Origin: UBA8828 sp046315175
GTDB lineage: Bacteria > Verrucomicrobiota > Verrucomicrobiia > Opitutales > UBA953
NCBI GenBank assembly: GCA_046315175.1
Contig: JBKDBK010000182.1
Location: 1-32,684, forward strand
DNA: 32,684 nucleotides
Reading direction: 5' to 3'
Below the pieces are notes generated by a model. The model made no database searches. It was given only the letters and a program-made list of their open reading frames with translations, and had not been told where the DNA came from. The translations under genes were made by a program, and so were the position numbers. How positions within the stretch are numbered: position 1 is the stretch's first letter; each line of letters opens with the position of its first letter. This document shows, piece by piece, positions 7,671-16,358 of this stretch.

Positions 7671-7746
7671 TGGAGCGGGCGAACGGATTCGAACCGTCAA
7701 CATCCACCTTGGCAAGGTGGTACTCTACCAATTGAGCTACGCCCGC
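7671..7746 (-). tRNA. tRNA-Gly (anticodon GCC)
   Basis: The 76-nt minus-strand gene folds as a full cloverleaf. The acceptor stem is GCGGGCG/CGCCCGC, the D arm is GCTC-AATTGGTA-GAGT, and the anticodon arm is CCACC-TTGCCAA-GGTGG with GCC at the centre. The T loop is TTCGAAT, the discriminator is T and CCA is encoded. It lies 29 bp downstream of the PstS-like gene on the same strand and could be cotranscribed with it. Its 3' end is 11 nt from the hairpin at 7631-7660. Confidence 0.96.
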
Positions 7747-7775
7747 GAAAGCGGATGACAAGCAAGCCCTTGGGC

Positions 7776-8648
7776 TTAGTTGCTGTCAAGCCTTTGCGCC
7801 AAACGCTCCCGGATGAGCTTGGGAGCGGGAACGAAGTTGGCGCGACGGAGATGGCTGGCGGCCTCGTCGGACAGGAGCCAGCGGACAAGCTCCCGCTGCG
7901 AGGCGAGGCGATCCTCCCTCACGCAGAGCACCAGGGGAAGCCGGAGGGGGTAGTCGGCATTGTAGATGTTGTTCTCGTCGGGGAAATAGCCGGTGCTGGA
8001 GCGGCCCTCGCGCCTGTCCGCGACGCGGAGAAGGCGGCCGACACCCTCGGGCATGGGCTGGTCGGCGACGACGATGGCGTTGGTGCGGGAGGCAAGCGTG
8101 TCGCGCGCAAAGGCAGGGTCCACCCTCAGCCGCACGGTGCTGCGAAAGGGCCGGCCGCCGAGGGCGATGCCATGGAAGAGCGTGCTGCTAGGATGCTCCT
8201 GCGCTCCTGTGGTGAAGGGGAGAATGGGTTCGGGGAAGGTGACGCCGGGCACGTCGGACCAGAACTTGTAGTCGGCCGCCTGGCCGACGCCGAAGATCGC
8301 GGCAAGCGTGCCGAGGCTGACCTCCTGGACGGGCAGGGAGGGGTGGGCGTAGACGTAGGCGGCGACGGCGCCAAGGGTGATGCGGCGGATGGGCTTGCCG
8401 TCGGACGTCTTGTCGACCTGCTGACTCTCGCGCAGGATAACCAAGGCGACGTCGACCGTGCCGTTGTCCAACCCCTCGAGGGCGGGCAGGGTGCCGCGGA
8501 AGGCAACGGTGTGCTTGCCGCCGTCGGCGGCAAGATGGCGCTGCACGGCGGTGCCGAGCGTCTCGGCGAGGGCGTCGCTGCCGGCGACGGTGGCGGCCCG
8601 CAGACAGGGCGCGACGGCGAGGAGGAGAATCGAAAGGAGTCGGGCCAT
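7776..8648 (-). CDS. PstS-like periplasmic phosphate/anion-binding protein
   Basis: The 290-residue protein has an N-terminal signal peptide (MARLLSILLLAVAPCLRA, cleavage probably after residue 18). A PBP-like domain begins VAGSDALAETLGTAVQRHL, as in PstS-family binding proteins (V-G-S-x-x-x-x-x-x). Later segments (LGTLAAIFGVGQAADYKFW; ADYPLRLPLVLCV) match the 'phosphate ABC transporter substrate-binding' family where the hinge and the 'Y-P-L' strand occur. No pstCAB transporter genes are nearby, so it may be a stand-alone binding or sensory protein. It is the last gene of the operon led by the CcsA/HemX-like gene, 14 bp after the NtrC-type regulator, and precedes tRNA-Gly. Proximity to the PhoB/PhoR-like pair hints at phosphate but is not proof. 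Confidence 0.75.
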   Translation of the reverse strand: MARLLSILLLAVAPCLRAATVAGSDALAETLGTAVQRHLAADGGKHTVAFRGTLPALEGLDNGTVDVALVILRESQQVDKTSDGKPIRRITLGAVAAYVYAHPSLPVQEVSLGTLAAIFGVGQAADYKFWSDVPGVTFPEPILPFTTGAQEHPSSTLFHGIALGGRPFRSTVRLRVDPAFARDTLASRTNAIVVADQPMPEGVGRLLRVADRREGRSSTGYFPDENNIYNADYPLRLPLVLCVREDRLASQRELVRWLLSDEAASHLRRANFVPAPKLIRERLAQRLDSN

Positions 8649-8662
8649 GGGGTCGGATGATG

Positions 8663-10047
<1,385 letters not shown>

Positions 10048-10051
<4 letters not shown>

Positions 10052-11079
10052 GCAGGCGGCGTCTGGGTGGCGTCAAAGGCGCGGGCGGCGCGCTCGGCGA
10101 GGGCGGATCGGGCCCGGGCGGCCTCGGCCTCGCGGGCGCGCTGGTTGGCGTTGGCGACGGCGGCAAGATCGTCGAGGTCGGCCAAGTAGGCGCCCTCGAG
10201 GTCGCGCGAGGCCGGGTCGATGTTGCGGGGCACCCCCAGGTCGACCAGCAGCCAGGGCCGTCCGGCGCGGCGGTGGAGCGCGACGGCGGCGGCGTCACGC
10301 GTGAGCAACGGGCGCTCGACGGCGGAGGATCCGACCACGATGTCGTGCGCGTGGACCTGGGCGAGCGCGGCGGCCAGCTCGGTCGCCGCACCGCCCAGCT
10401 CGGCGGCGAGGCTGGCGGCGTTGGCAAAGGTGCGCGAGGCAACGGTGAGCTCGGCGGCGCCGCGGGAGACGAGCGCCTGGGCAACGCGACGACCAACCTC
10501 ACCCGTGCCCAGAACGAGGACGCGCGCCGACGCGAGGGGGCCGAAGGCGCGCTCGGCCAGCTCGACGGTGACGTTGCCGAGGCTGACCTGGCCATGGCCG
10601 ATGCCGGTGTGGGTGCGCGCCCAGGCCGAGGCTTGGAACGCCTTTTGGAAAACTCGGTTCAGGACAGGCCCGGTCATGCCCCGGCCGAGCGCGTCGGCAT
10701 AGGCATCCTTCACCTGACCCACAATCTCAGCCTCGCCGAGCATCTGGGAGTCGAGGCCGGCCGCGACGGCGAAGAGGTGCTCGACGGCGAGCCGTCCGGG
10801 CAAGGGTCGGAGGTGGGGGTCCATGGCGCCGGCCCCGGCGCCGGCGGCGGCGGCAAGGGCGCTGCGCGCGTGAAGGGCGGCGGCCTCGTCGCCGACGACA
10901 TAGGCCTCGAGCCGATTGCAGGTCGCAAGGATGAGGGCCTCGGCCAAGCCGGCCGCGCGCGCGGCGGCGTAGAAGCGGTCGACTCCCTCGGGAGTGACCG
11001 CGAAGGCGGCGCGCGCGTCCAACCCGGCGGTCCGATGGGTGGCGCTCAGCGCCACCAGCGACTCGCGTCCATTTTTCAT
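10048..11079 (-). CDS. hemA: Glutamyl-tRNA reductase
   Basis: The 343-residue enzyme makes glutamate-1-semialdehyde from Glu-tRNA with NADPH, the first committed step of C5 tetrapyrrole synthesis. The catalytic Cys lies in ATCNRLEAYV (near residue 54). The family signature LDSQMLGEAEIVGQVKDAY follows, then a Rossmann domain with VLVLGTGEVGRRVAQAL, and LVDLGVPRNIDP. It is shorter than the ~420 residues usual in E. coli. The C-terminal dimerisation helices appear reduced to a short charged segment after about residue 305. The ATG at 11079 overlaps the stop of the upstream CcsA/HemX-like gene by 4 bp, and the stop overlaps the NtrC-type start by 4 bp. hemX-hemA order is known in other bacteria and supports the call. 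Confidence 0.92.
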
Positions 11080-11837
11080 CGGCGGAGGGCGAGAAGAAGC
11101 GCGGCCGCCGCCGGGAGAAGGAGGAGAAGCGAGGCCTTGGCAAAAGCCGGGCCGGAAAGCCTGCCTCGCCGGCGCAGCATCAGCACGGCGCTTCCCAATC
11201 CCCAGGTGGCGAAGGCGCTGGCGAGCTTGGCCGGGGAGGCCTGCAGTCCTTGGAGCCAGGCCACGGCACCGACGGTGAGAACGAGGCCGAGCATCCAAAT
11301 CGAGGCGCCGAGCAGCTGGCTTCCCACGCGGTCAAGGGCGACAAGGGGATCGAGGTCGTGGTAGATCCCGCCGAATTGGCGAGTCGTCAGCGCGCGATGC
11401 TGAAGAAGGTAAACCGCGGCGTTGAGCGCTTGGGCGACCAGGAGGCAATAGGCGAGAATGGCAGCCGCCACATGCAGGATGGTCCAGGGTTGGCGATCAC
11501 CTCCCTCGAGGCTGAGGAAGGCGGATCCCAGCAGGGCTATTCCCGCAATCAAACCAACCAGCCAGGACGGAATCCGGTGGTCGAAGGTGAGGTCGAGGAA
11601 AAGGGCGAGTCCAGCCGCACCCCAGGCAATGGTGGCCAAAATGGCTCCCGGGGAGCCGAAAGCTTGGACACCGAGGGCGGCAAGCGAGGCGGTGAGCACA
11701 AACCAGCCGAGGCGCAAACCCCAGAGGGTCGACTTAACCGAGGTCCCCCCCTTGGTCCGTGCAGCCCAATCCCAGACGGCCGTCCCCAGAAACAAGGCGG
11801 CGGAGAGCTTTAATCCCAGTTGGGCAGACTCGACCAT
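11076..11837 (-). CDS. CcsA/HemX-like cytochrome c assembly membrane protein
   Basis: This 253-residue integral membrane protein has about seven to eight hydrophobic segments. The central part WTILHVAAAILAYCLLVAQ followed by AAVYLLQHRAL and LDRVGSQLLGASIWMLGLVL resembles the CcsA/HemX family. The conserved His in ILHV and the YLLQ(H)R segment are typical of that family. Such proteins handle haem for cytochrome c maturation, or (HemX) modulate HemA levels. The gene heads the operon with hemA, which favours the HemX-like reading. ATG at 11837 was chosen over the TTG at 11846. The gene is divergent from the QueC-like gene across an AT-rich spacer. Confidence 0.8.
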   Translation of the reverse strand: MVESAQLGLKLSAALFLGTAVWDWAARTKGGTSVKSTLWGLRLGWFVLTASLAALGVQAFGSPGAILATIAWGAAGLALFLDLTFDHRIPSWLVGLIAGIALLGSAFLSLEGGDRQPWTILHVAAAILAYCLLVAQALNAAVYLLQHRALTTRQFGGIYHDLDPLVALDRVGSQLLGASIWMLGLVLTVGAVAWLQGLQASPAKLASAFATWGLGSAVLMLRRRGRLSGPAFAKASLLLLLPAAAALLLALRR

Positions 11838-11927
11838 CGCTACCAATAAAGCACGAAGTGGGACATTTTGGCAATGCTGGAGGATTGTTTTGTTGATAAT
11901 ATAAACTATTTTCCATCAATAGGATAC
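11838..11927. promoter_or_regulatory. AT-rich divergent spacer before the QueC-like gene
   Basis: The 90-bp spacer is strikingly AT-rich for this chromosome (13 G/C of 50 at 11881-11930). It contains GATAATATAAA at 11895-11905, which offers -10-like hexamers for a plus-strand promoter about 25 bp before the chosen start at 11928. No matching -35 was found at ideal spacing. In-frame earlier starts exist at 11868 (TTG) and 11874 (ATG). Confidence 0.35.
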
Positions 11928-13094
11928 ATGGGGAGCAACCCTTCATCACCTATAGCACTCATCGAGGTAGACGAGCCCAGCAGGGCCAACGGTGTTTGGA
12001 GACTCATGGGGCGGCTTCATTGCCCCAACGGGAAAACCAGGGAGATTTTCTATGAATTCGAGGCGCCCGACGACCGCCCTTTGCCGAAACGCCTGAGACC
12101 CTTCCTCCTGGCCTTCCTGCCCGTGGCAATGAGACAGGGTTGGACCTTGGCTAGCAAGGAAACGGTGGATGAAGAAACTGAGCTTAACTTGCTCCAATGG
12201 CAGGCCAGCTTCGCCGGATGGAGACCGTGGAGCTTGGGCAATATCGACTGGGAAATCCCGCTGGCCCCTGAGCCAGACTCGGGGTCTCGCCTTGGGGGGA
12301 TGGTGGCTTTTTCCGGCGGCGTTGACAGTTCCTACACCGTTCTCCGGCAGGCGGCGGCGGGAAATCTGGCCAGCGGCGTCCTTGTCCACGGCATGGATAT
12401 CGGCGTCGATGACCAGGCTGCGTTCGCCAGGGCGAGGGCGGACGCTGCTGTGACCTTGGAAAGCATGGGGCTGCGCCCTCTCTGGGTCCGGACAAATGTC
12501 CGCTCCCTCGGCCGTGATCCCTTCCTTCATTGGGGCGAGGAAACCTTCGGCATCTGGCTGGCCTCCGCGCTGAGCTGCCTCGAGCCGTGGCACACCCGTG
12601 TCTTCATCGCCTCGAGCTATCCTTACCGGCATCTACAACTGGCGTGCGGGTCGAACCCGGTAACCGACCGGTTTCTGGGCAGCAGCCTCGTGCCCTATGT
12701 GCATGACGGCGCGGAGTTAAGCCGGGTGGAAAAGGCGGCGGCATTGGCAGCGGAGCCACGTCTTTCCAGGCGACTCAGGGTCTGCTTCAGCCGGGAGGGG
12801 GCCGGGGCAAACTGCGGCGTCTGCAGAAAATGCATGCTGACCCAGCTCTGTCTTTGGCTGGGAGGAGACGAGCACCCCGCTGCGTTTCCCCAGGCCTGCC
12901 GGCTGGAGGATATCCGCTCGATTCCCCTGCCTCCCGAGATTCGCCGCTACTACATGCCTCCGTTGCGCAAATTGGCGCAGGAGCGAGGGAGAGACGATGT
13001 GCTGGCGGTGCTGGATCAACTGGGCGGCAACGTGCCCCTGAGGCAGCGCGTGGCGCCGGCGCTTTGGGAATTCATAAGGCGGGTACAGCGCTGA
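11928..13094 (+). CDS. QueC-like PP-loop ATPase protein A, function unknown
   Basis: The 388-residue protein has no function I recognise. An N-terminal alpha/beta region (1-120) precedes a PP-loop ATP-pyrophosphatase signature SGGVDSS (129-135). Later come a conserved SNPVTD segment and YVHDGAELSRVEK. The C-terminal cysteines C286, C296, C299 and C302 (C-x9-C-x2-C-x2-C) are arranged like the zinc site of QueC, the 7-cyano-7-deazaguanine synthase. All these features recur in its paralogue at 13749-14906. The protein probably adenylates a carboxylate, a carbonyl or a tRNA-like substrate. The N-terminal extension makes a true QueC unlikely. The start at 11928 was chosen because it aligns with the paralogue's N-terminus. 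A longer form from 11874 adds 18 residues. Confidence 0.75.
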   Translation: MGSNPSSPIALIEVDEPSRANGVWRLMGRLHCPNGKTREIFYEFEAPDDRPLPKRLRPFLLAFLPVAMRQGWTLASKETVDEETELNLLQWQASFAGWRPWSLGNIDWEIPLAPEPDSGSRLGGMVAFSGGVDSSYTVLRQAAAGNLASGVLVHGMDIGVDDQAAFARARADAAVTLESMGLRPLWVRTNVRSLGRDPFLHWGEETFGIWLASALSCLEPWHTRVFIASSYPYRHLQLACGSNPVTDRFLGSSLVPYVHDGAELSRVEKAAALAAEPRLSRRLRVCFSREGAGANCGVCRKCMLTQLCLWLGGDEHPAAFPQACRLEDIRSIPLPPEIRRYYMPPLRKLAQERGRDDVLAVLDQLGGNVPLRQRVAPALWEFIRRVQR

Positions 13095-13296
13095 TCGATG
13101 GCGCAGGCGCTCTTCCCTTGGCTCGGCCTGGACGAAGGCCTGGTCGCGCGGAGGACTCGGATGGGCGGGGAAGTTGCGAGGCATGGCGGCGCCCGACCCC
13201 ATCGTCACCGCTCGCGACCTGCTGCGAGGCTGGTGAGGCGCATCCGTTGATCCGAAAGGGTTGCCTCCCTGGCTCCTTGCGCAAGATTGCCCGGCG

Positions 13297-13749
13297 ATGT
13301 CCCACGATCCCAACGACCTCACCCAACACGCTCCCCGTAGCCCGCGGGTCCGCCTAGGCGGGCTGGTGATTGTCCCGCGCATGCTGGACAAATGCCGCGC
13401 GACGCTGAAGGGCAGGGTGGGCGACTATGAGTACGGCTGCTCGCTGGACCGCTATGTCCTTGATTTCCTGGGCCTCGATCCCGAGGCGCTCAAGGCCGAG
13501 GTGGCGAAAGGCAAGGGCGACGGCGAGCTGCTGGCATGGATGAGGGCCAACGCGCGCCATCCGCGGCTGCCCCACGAGATTGAGGCGTTCTCCGCTTGGC
13601 ACGAGCGCCGCGCTCCCTCGACGCCCGACAAACGAGCGAAGATGAGCGATCTCCAGTCGGCGGCCGGCGCCGCCTCAAGGGACGACATCACGACTTGGTT
13701 CGACCTGCTCGACCTCGACGACCACGTGTCGTTCGGCGGCAAGGCCTGA
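13297..13749 (+). CDS. DUF5069 family protein
   Basis: The 150-residue soluble protein matches DUF5069 as I remember it. The N-terminal DLTQHAPRSPRVRLGGL is followed by PRMLDKCRATLKG and GDYEYGCSLDR, and the C-terminus has the DITTWFDLLDLDD signature. The family is common in Verrucomicrobiota and Planctomycetota and has no known function. The start at 13297 (MSHDPNDL) fits the family N-terminus. The stop TGA shares its last base with the ATG of the next gene (TGATG), so the gene is translationally coupled to QueC-like protein B. The 202-bp gap upstream separates it from QueC-like protein A. That gap shows no supported gene. Confidence 0.85.
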   Translation: MSHDPNDLTQHAPRSPRVRLGGLVIVPRMLDKCRATLKGRVGDYEYGCSLDRYVLDFLGLDPEALKAEVAKGKGDGELLAWMRANARHPRLPHEIEAFSAWHERRAPSTPDKRAKMSDLQSAAGAASRDDITTWFDLLDLDDHVSFGGKA

Positions 13750-14906
13750 TGCCCGCCTTGGTTTGCGCCCTGAGCGTGCGCCCTCCCCTTCGGGAGGGCC
13801 GATGGCTTCGGTTGGAGGCGGACCTGCGCGTCGGTCGTCTGTCGCCGAGGCGTATTTGGTTCGAGGTGGAGACACCCGACGAACGGGTGCCGGAGCCGGA
13901 CGCGCGTCCGTTTGTGCTGGCCAGCCTGGTGGCGGCGATGCGGGCGGGTCTCCCGCTCGAGGTCGATGCTCCCCTCGACGAGGTGTCGCGCCGCAACCTT
14001 TGCCTATGGCAAGGCGCCTTTGCCGCGTGGAGGCCGGCCTTGCTATCGAAGGTGGAGATAAGGGCCGCATCCTCGCCCCCGCTTGTCCCCGCCAGGGCGC
14101 GTGTGACGGCCTTTTCCGGAGGCGCGGACAGCCATTACACCCTGGCCAAGGCGGGGGCGGTGGGACTGCCGCTGGACGCCGGCGCGCTGGTGCACGGGTT
14201 CGACATCCCCCTGGGCGACGGCGAGGCCTTTGAGCGGGCATTCAGCCGGGTCAGCGAAACCCTTTCCCGCCATGGACTCCGCTCCCACCGAATCCGCACC
14301 AACGCGCGCGAGCTGGACCGGGCCCTCCATCTCAGCTGGCAGCATGAGACTCACGGGCCCTACCTGGCTGCCGCTCTCGCCTGCCTGGCTCCCTGGTACG
14401 GCTCGGCGATCATACCTTCGAGCTTCGGCCACGAGCACCCGGTTCTTCCCTGGGCCTCGAACGCGCTGACCGATCCCTTGCTGGGCGGGGAAGGGCAGGG
14501 GGTGATTCACCATGGAGGCGAGCGCATGCGCGTTGAGAAGATGCTGGAGCTGGCAGGGGACGCCGCCTTCGCGCGGGCCGCGCGGGTCTGCTACCTCAAC
14601 GACAGAAAGGACGCCAACTGCGGCCGGTGCTACAAGTGCGCGACCCTCCAGGTGGCCTTCTGGGCCTCGGGCGTCCTCCACCCGGATGCCTTTCCGGCGA
14701 GGGCGTCGCTCGAGGACCTATCCAAGATGGATCTGCCGAAGGCTTCCTATCGCTACACCTATGGCGTCCTTGCCCAAAAAGCCGAGGCGGCGGGACTACA
14801 GGACGTCGCTGCGGCGCTACGCCTGGCGCTGGAGCGCGAGGAAAGCCGGCACCGTCCGGCGGGGGCGGGATTGCTCGCCTGGCTTCGCCGCCTGCCCATG
14901 CGCTGA
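13749..14906 (+). CDS. QueC-like PP-loop ATPase protein B, function unknown
   Basis: The 385-residue protein is a full-length paralogue of the protein at 11928-13094. It has the same N-terminal region (FEVETPDERVPEPDARPFVLASLVAAMRAGL matches FEAPDDRPLPKRLRPFLLAFLPVAMRQGW, shown here only as family resemblance). The PP-loop is SGGADS (123-128), and SNALTDPLL, HHGGERMRVEK and the cysteine set C281, C291, C294, C297 are conserved. Catalytic and zinc residues are therefore kept in both copies, which argues against decay of either. Its start overlaps the DUF5069 stop by one base. A short GC hairpin follows at 14911. A role in nucleobase or tRNA-like chemistry is inference from the fold only. Confidence 0.75.
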   Translation: MPALVCALSVRPPLREGRWLRLEADLRVGRLSPRRIWFEVETPDERVPEPDARPFVLASLVAAMRAGLPLEVDAPLDEVSRRNLCLWQGAFAAWRPALLSKVEIRAASSPPLVPARARVTAFSGGADSHYTLAKAGAVGLPLDAGALVHGFDIPLGDGEAFERAFSRVSETLSRHGLRSHRIRTNARELDRALHLSWQHETHGPYLAAALACLAPWYGSAIIPSSFGHEHPVLPWASNALTDPLLGGEGQGVIHHGGERMRVEKMLELAGDAAFARAARVCYLNDRKDANCGRCYKCATLQVAFWASGVLHPDAFPARASLEDLSKMDLPKASYRYTYGVLAQKAEAAGLQDVAAALRLALEREESRHRPAGAGLLAWLRRLPMR

Positions 14907-14910
14907 ACGA

Positions 14911-14930
14911 GGGCCTGCGGAGGCCTTCTT
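14911..14930 (+). terminator. Weak terminator-like hairpin
   Basis: GGCCT (14912-14916) and AGGCC (14921-14925) form a 5-bp stem with a 4-nt loop, extended by one G-T pair and followed by TTCTT. It lies 5 bp after the stop of QueC-like protein B. The stem is short, so this is a tentative call. Confidence 0.3.
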
Positions 14931-15012
14931 GCGAAAAGGGCGGATGCTCTTTCCCGGCAAAAACGCTTGCTGCGACAGGAACCCTGTCCTTGCTGGACGT
15001 GTCCAACAACCC

Positions 15013-15483
15013 ATGCGCCTCCTTCCCCTGCTTGCACTCGCCTTGGCTGCCTTCGCCCCCTCCAAGGCCGCGGAATTCGACTGGTCCTCCATGTTCAAGG
15101 ACGGTCTCATCGACGCCAAGGGAGCGGCGGTCGACGCCGGCTCGCTCAAGGGCAAGGTTGTCGCGGTTTATTTCTCGGCGGAATGGTGTCCGCCCTGCAA
15201 GATGTTCACCCCGAAGCTGGTTGAGTTCGCCGAAGTCAACAAGGCGAAGCTCGCCGTCGTCCTCGTCAGCAGCGACCGCACCCCCGAGGCCCAGTCCAAG
15301 TATATGACCGGATACAAGATGCCCTGGGCGGCCACGCCCAACGGCTCGGAGGCGGGCAAAAATCTCGCCAAGGAGCACGGCATCCGGGGCATCCCCACTC
15401 TCCTCGTCTTTGGCAAGGACGGCGCCTTGGTCAGCAAGAACGGTCGCGACCTGGCTGAGCTAAGCCGCATCCTGGGCAACTGA
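15013..15483 (+). CDS. Secreted thioredoxin-like (nucleoredoxin/tryparedoxin-type) protein
   Basis: The 156-residue protein has an N-terminal signal peptide (MRLLPLLALALAAFAPSKAA, cleavage probably after residue 20). Its thioredoxin fold has the redox motif WCPPC at 58-62 within FSAEWCPPCKMFTPKL, a form typical of nucleoredoxin/tryparedoxin-like proteins. The cis-Pro loop is GIRGIPTLLVFGKDG. It is probably a periplasmic thiol-disulphide oxidoreductase. The start at 15013 puts the signal peptide at the very N-terminus, and upstream in-frame starts such as 14944 would bury it. A phosphatase gene follows 11 bp later on the same strand. Confidence 0.88.
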   Translation: MRLLPLLALALAAFAPSKAAEFDWSSMFKDGLIDAKGAAVDAGSLKGKVVAVYFSAEWCPPCKMFTPKLVEFAEVNKAKLAVVLVSSDRTPEAQSKYMTGYKMPWAATPNGSEAGKNLAKEHGIRGIPTLLVFGKDGALVSKNGRDLAELSRILGN

Positions 15484-15494
15484 TCGGGGTGCCG

Positions 15495-15950
15495 ATGGGA
15501 AGTTCCACTTCCCGCATCCTGATGGTTTGCACCGGCAACATCTGCCGGTCGCCCACCATGGAAGGGGTGTGGCGGGCGACAGCGGCCAGACTCGGGTGGA
15601 GGGGGGAGGTTGATTCCGCGGGAACCGAGGGCTGGCATGCCGGCGAGCCCCCCGATTCCAGGAGCGTCGCCGCGGCGCGCGCGCGCGGCTACGAGCTTGG
15701 CCACCTGAGAGCCCGCAAGGTCGAGAGGGACGACTTTCGGCGCTTTGACCTCATCCTCGCCGCCGACCTAAGCCATCTGCGTCGGCTGGAGTCGATGGCG
15801 CCGGCAGAGGCGAGGGAGAAGGTCCGTCTTTTCCTGGGAGCGGGCGAACTGCCCGACCCCTATTACGGCGGTCCGGAGGGCTTTGAGGGCGTCCTGGACG
15901 CCGTGGAAAGGCGTTGTCGGGCCTGGGATGGGACGGCGGGTTTCTTCTGA
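15495..15950 (+). CDS. Low-molecular-weight protein tyrosine phosphatase
   Basis: The 151-residue phosphatase has the P-loop VCTGNICRSP, with nucleophile C12 and R18 (C-x5-R-S). The general acid D120 lies in LPDPYYGG, the typical DP(Y) motif. Length is standard for the family. It dephosphorylates phosphotyrosine proteins or could act on arginine-phosphate like the YwlE subgroup; the sequence alone does not decide. A GTG at 15489 is an alternative start. The ATG at 15495 is preceded by CGGGG at about 6 bp. A bacterial tyrosine kinase gene is not in the window. Confidence 0.92.
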   Translation: MGSSTSRILMVCTGNICRSPTMEGVWRATAARLGWRGEVDSAGTEGWHAGEPPDSRSVAAARARGYELGHLRARKVERDDFRRFDLILAADLSHLRRLESMAPAEAREKVRLFLGAGELPDPYYGGPEGFEGVLDAVERRCRAWDGTAGFF

Positions 15951-16001
15951 GGGTATTTGAGGGATTGCCCCGACTGCGGGCCAAGCCACCCTGCCTGAAT
16001 A

Positions 16002-16358
16002 ATGTTTCAGGTCACCTTCAGCGACCAGGCGATGGCCGAGCTCAACAAGCTGCCCACCCTCGACCAGATGACGGTGGTCGAGGCCTTCTCGGGGCTGACC
16101 GCCGCCGACCTCGCCAAGGGGAAGCCTGACCTCGGAAAAGTCAGGCGCGAGGGCCACACCTATCACCGGCTTAGGGTGGGGGATTTTCGCGTCTACTTCG
16201 AGTCGAAGGGCGATGCCCTGCACGCCCACTTCATCCTCCACCGGCACACCTACCGCGACTTCGCCTTCCGAACCCATCTGCCGGTCGACATCGATGAGCA
16301 ATCGGTCGAGGCCAACAAAGCGTTCTGGACCTATCTTGAGAAACCCCCCCATGGATGA
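16002..16358 (+). CDS. RelE/ParE-like protein without a visible antitoxin
   Basis: The 118-residue protein has the RelE/ParE fold pattern. An N-terminal VTFSDQAMAELNKLP helix is followed by the strands KVRREGHTYHRLRVGDFRVYFE, which match the K-x-R-x-G-x-x-R-x-R-x-G-x-Y-R-x-x-Y signature of the superfamily. An H/R-rich tail (HFILHRHTYRDFAFRTH) carries candidate RNA-cleaving residues. No antitoxin-sized gene precedes or follows; 51 bp separate it from the phosphatase. Its last 8 bp overlap the pssA start. It may be a stand-alone RNase-like or domesticated member rather than an active toxin. Confidence 0.7.
   Translation: MFQVTFSDQAMAELNKLPTLDQMTVVEAFSGLTAADLAKGKPDLGKVRREGHTYHRLRVGDFRVYFESKGDALHAHFILHRHTYRDFAFRTHLPVDIDEQSVEANKAFWTYLEKPPHG

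Noticed and set aside
11893..11922. dif-like 28-mer with an ATAATATA core
   Set aside because: Only about 15 of 28 positions match the reverse complement of E. coli dif, mostly in the AT core. The position near the skew change is suggestive, but the match is too weak.
13099..13251. Small 50-codon open frame in the gap after QueC-like gene A
   Set aside because: No ribosome binding site, no recognisable domain and an arginine-rich GC-shadow composition.
11928..14906. Calling the PP-loop proteins authentic QueC (preQ0 synthase)
   Set aside because: Both have ~120-residue N-terminal extensions, are ~385 residues instead of ~230, and no queD, queE or queF is nearby.
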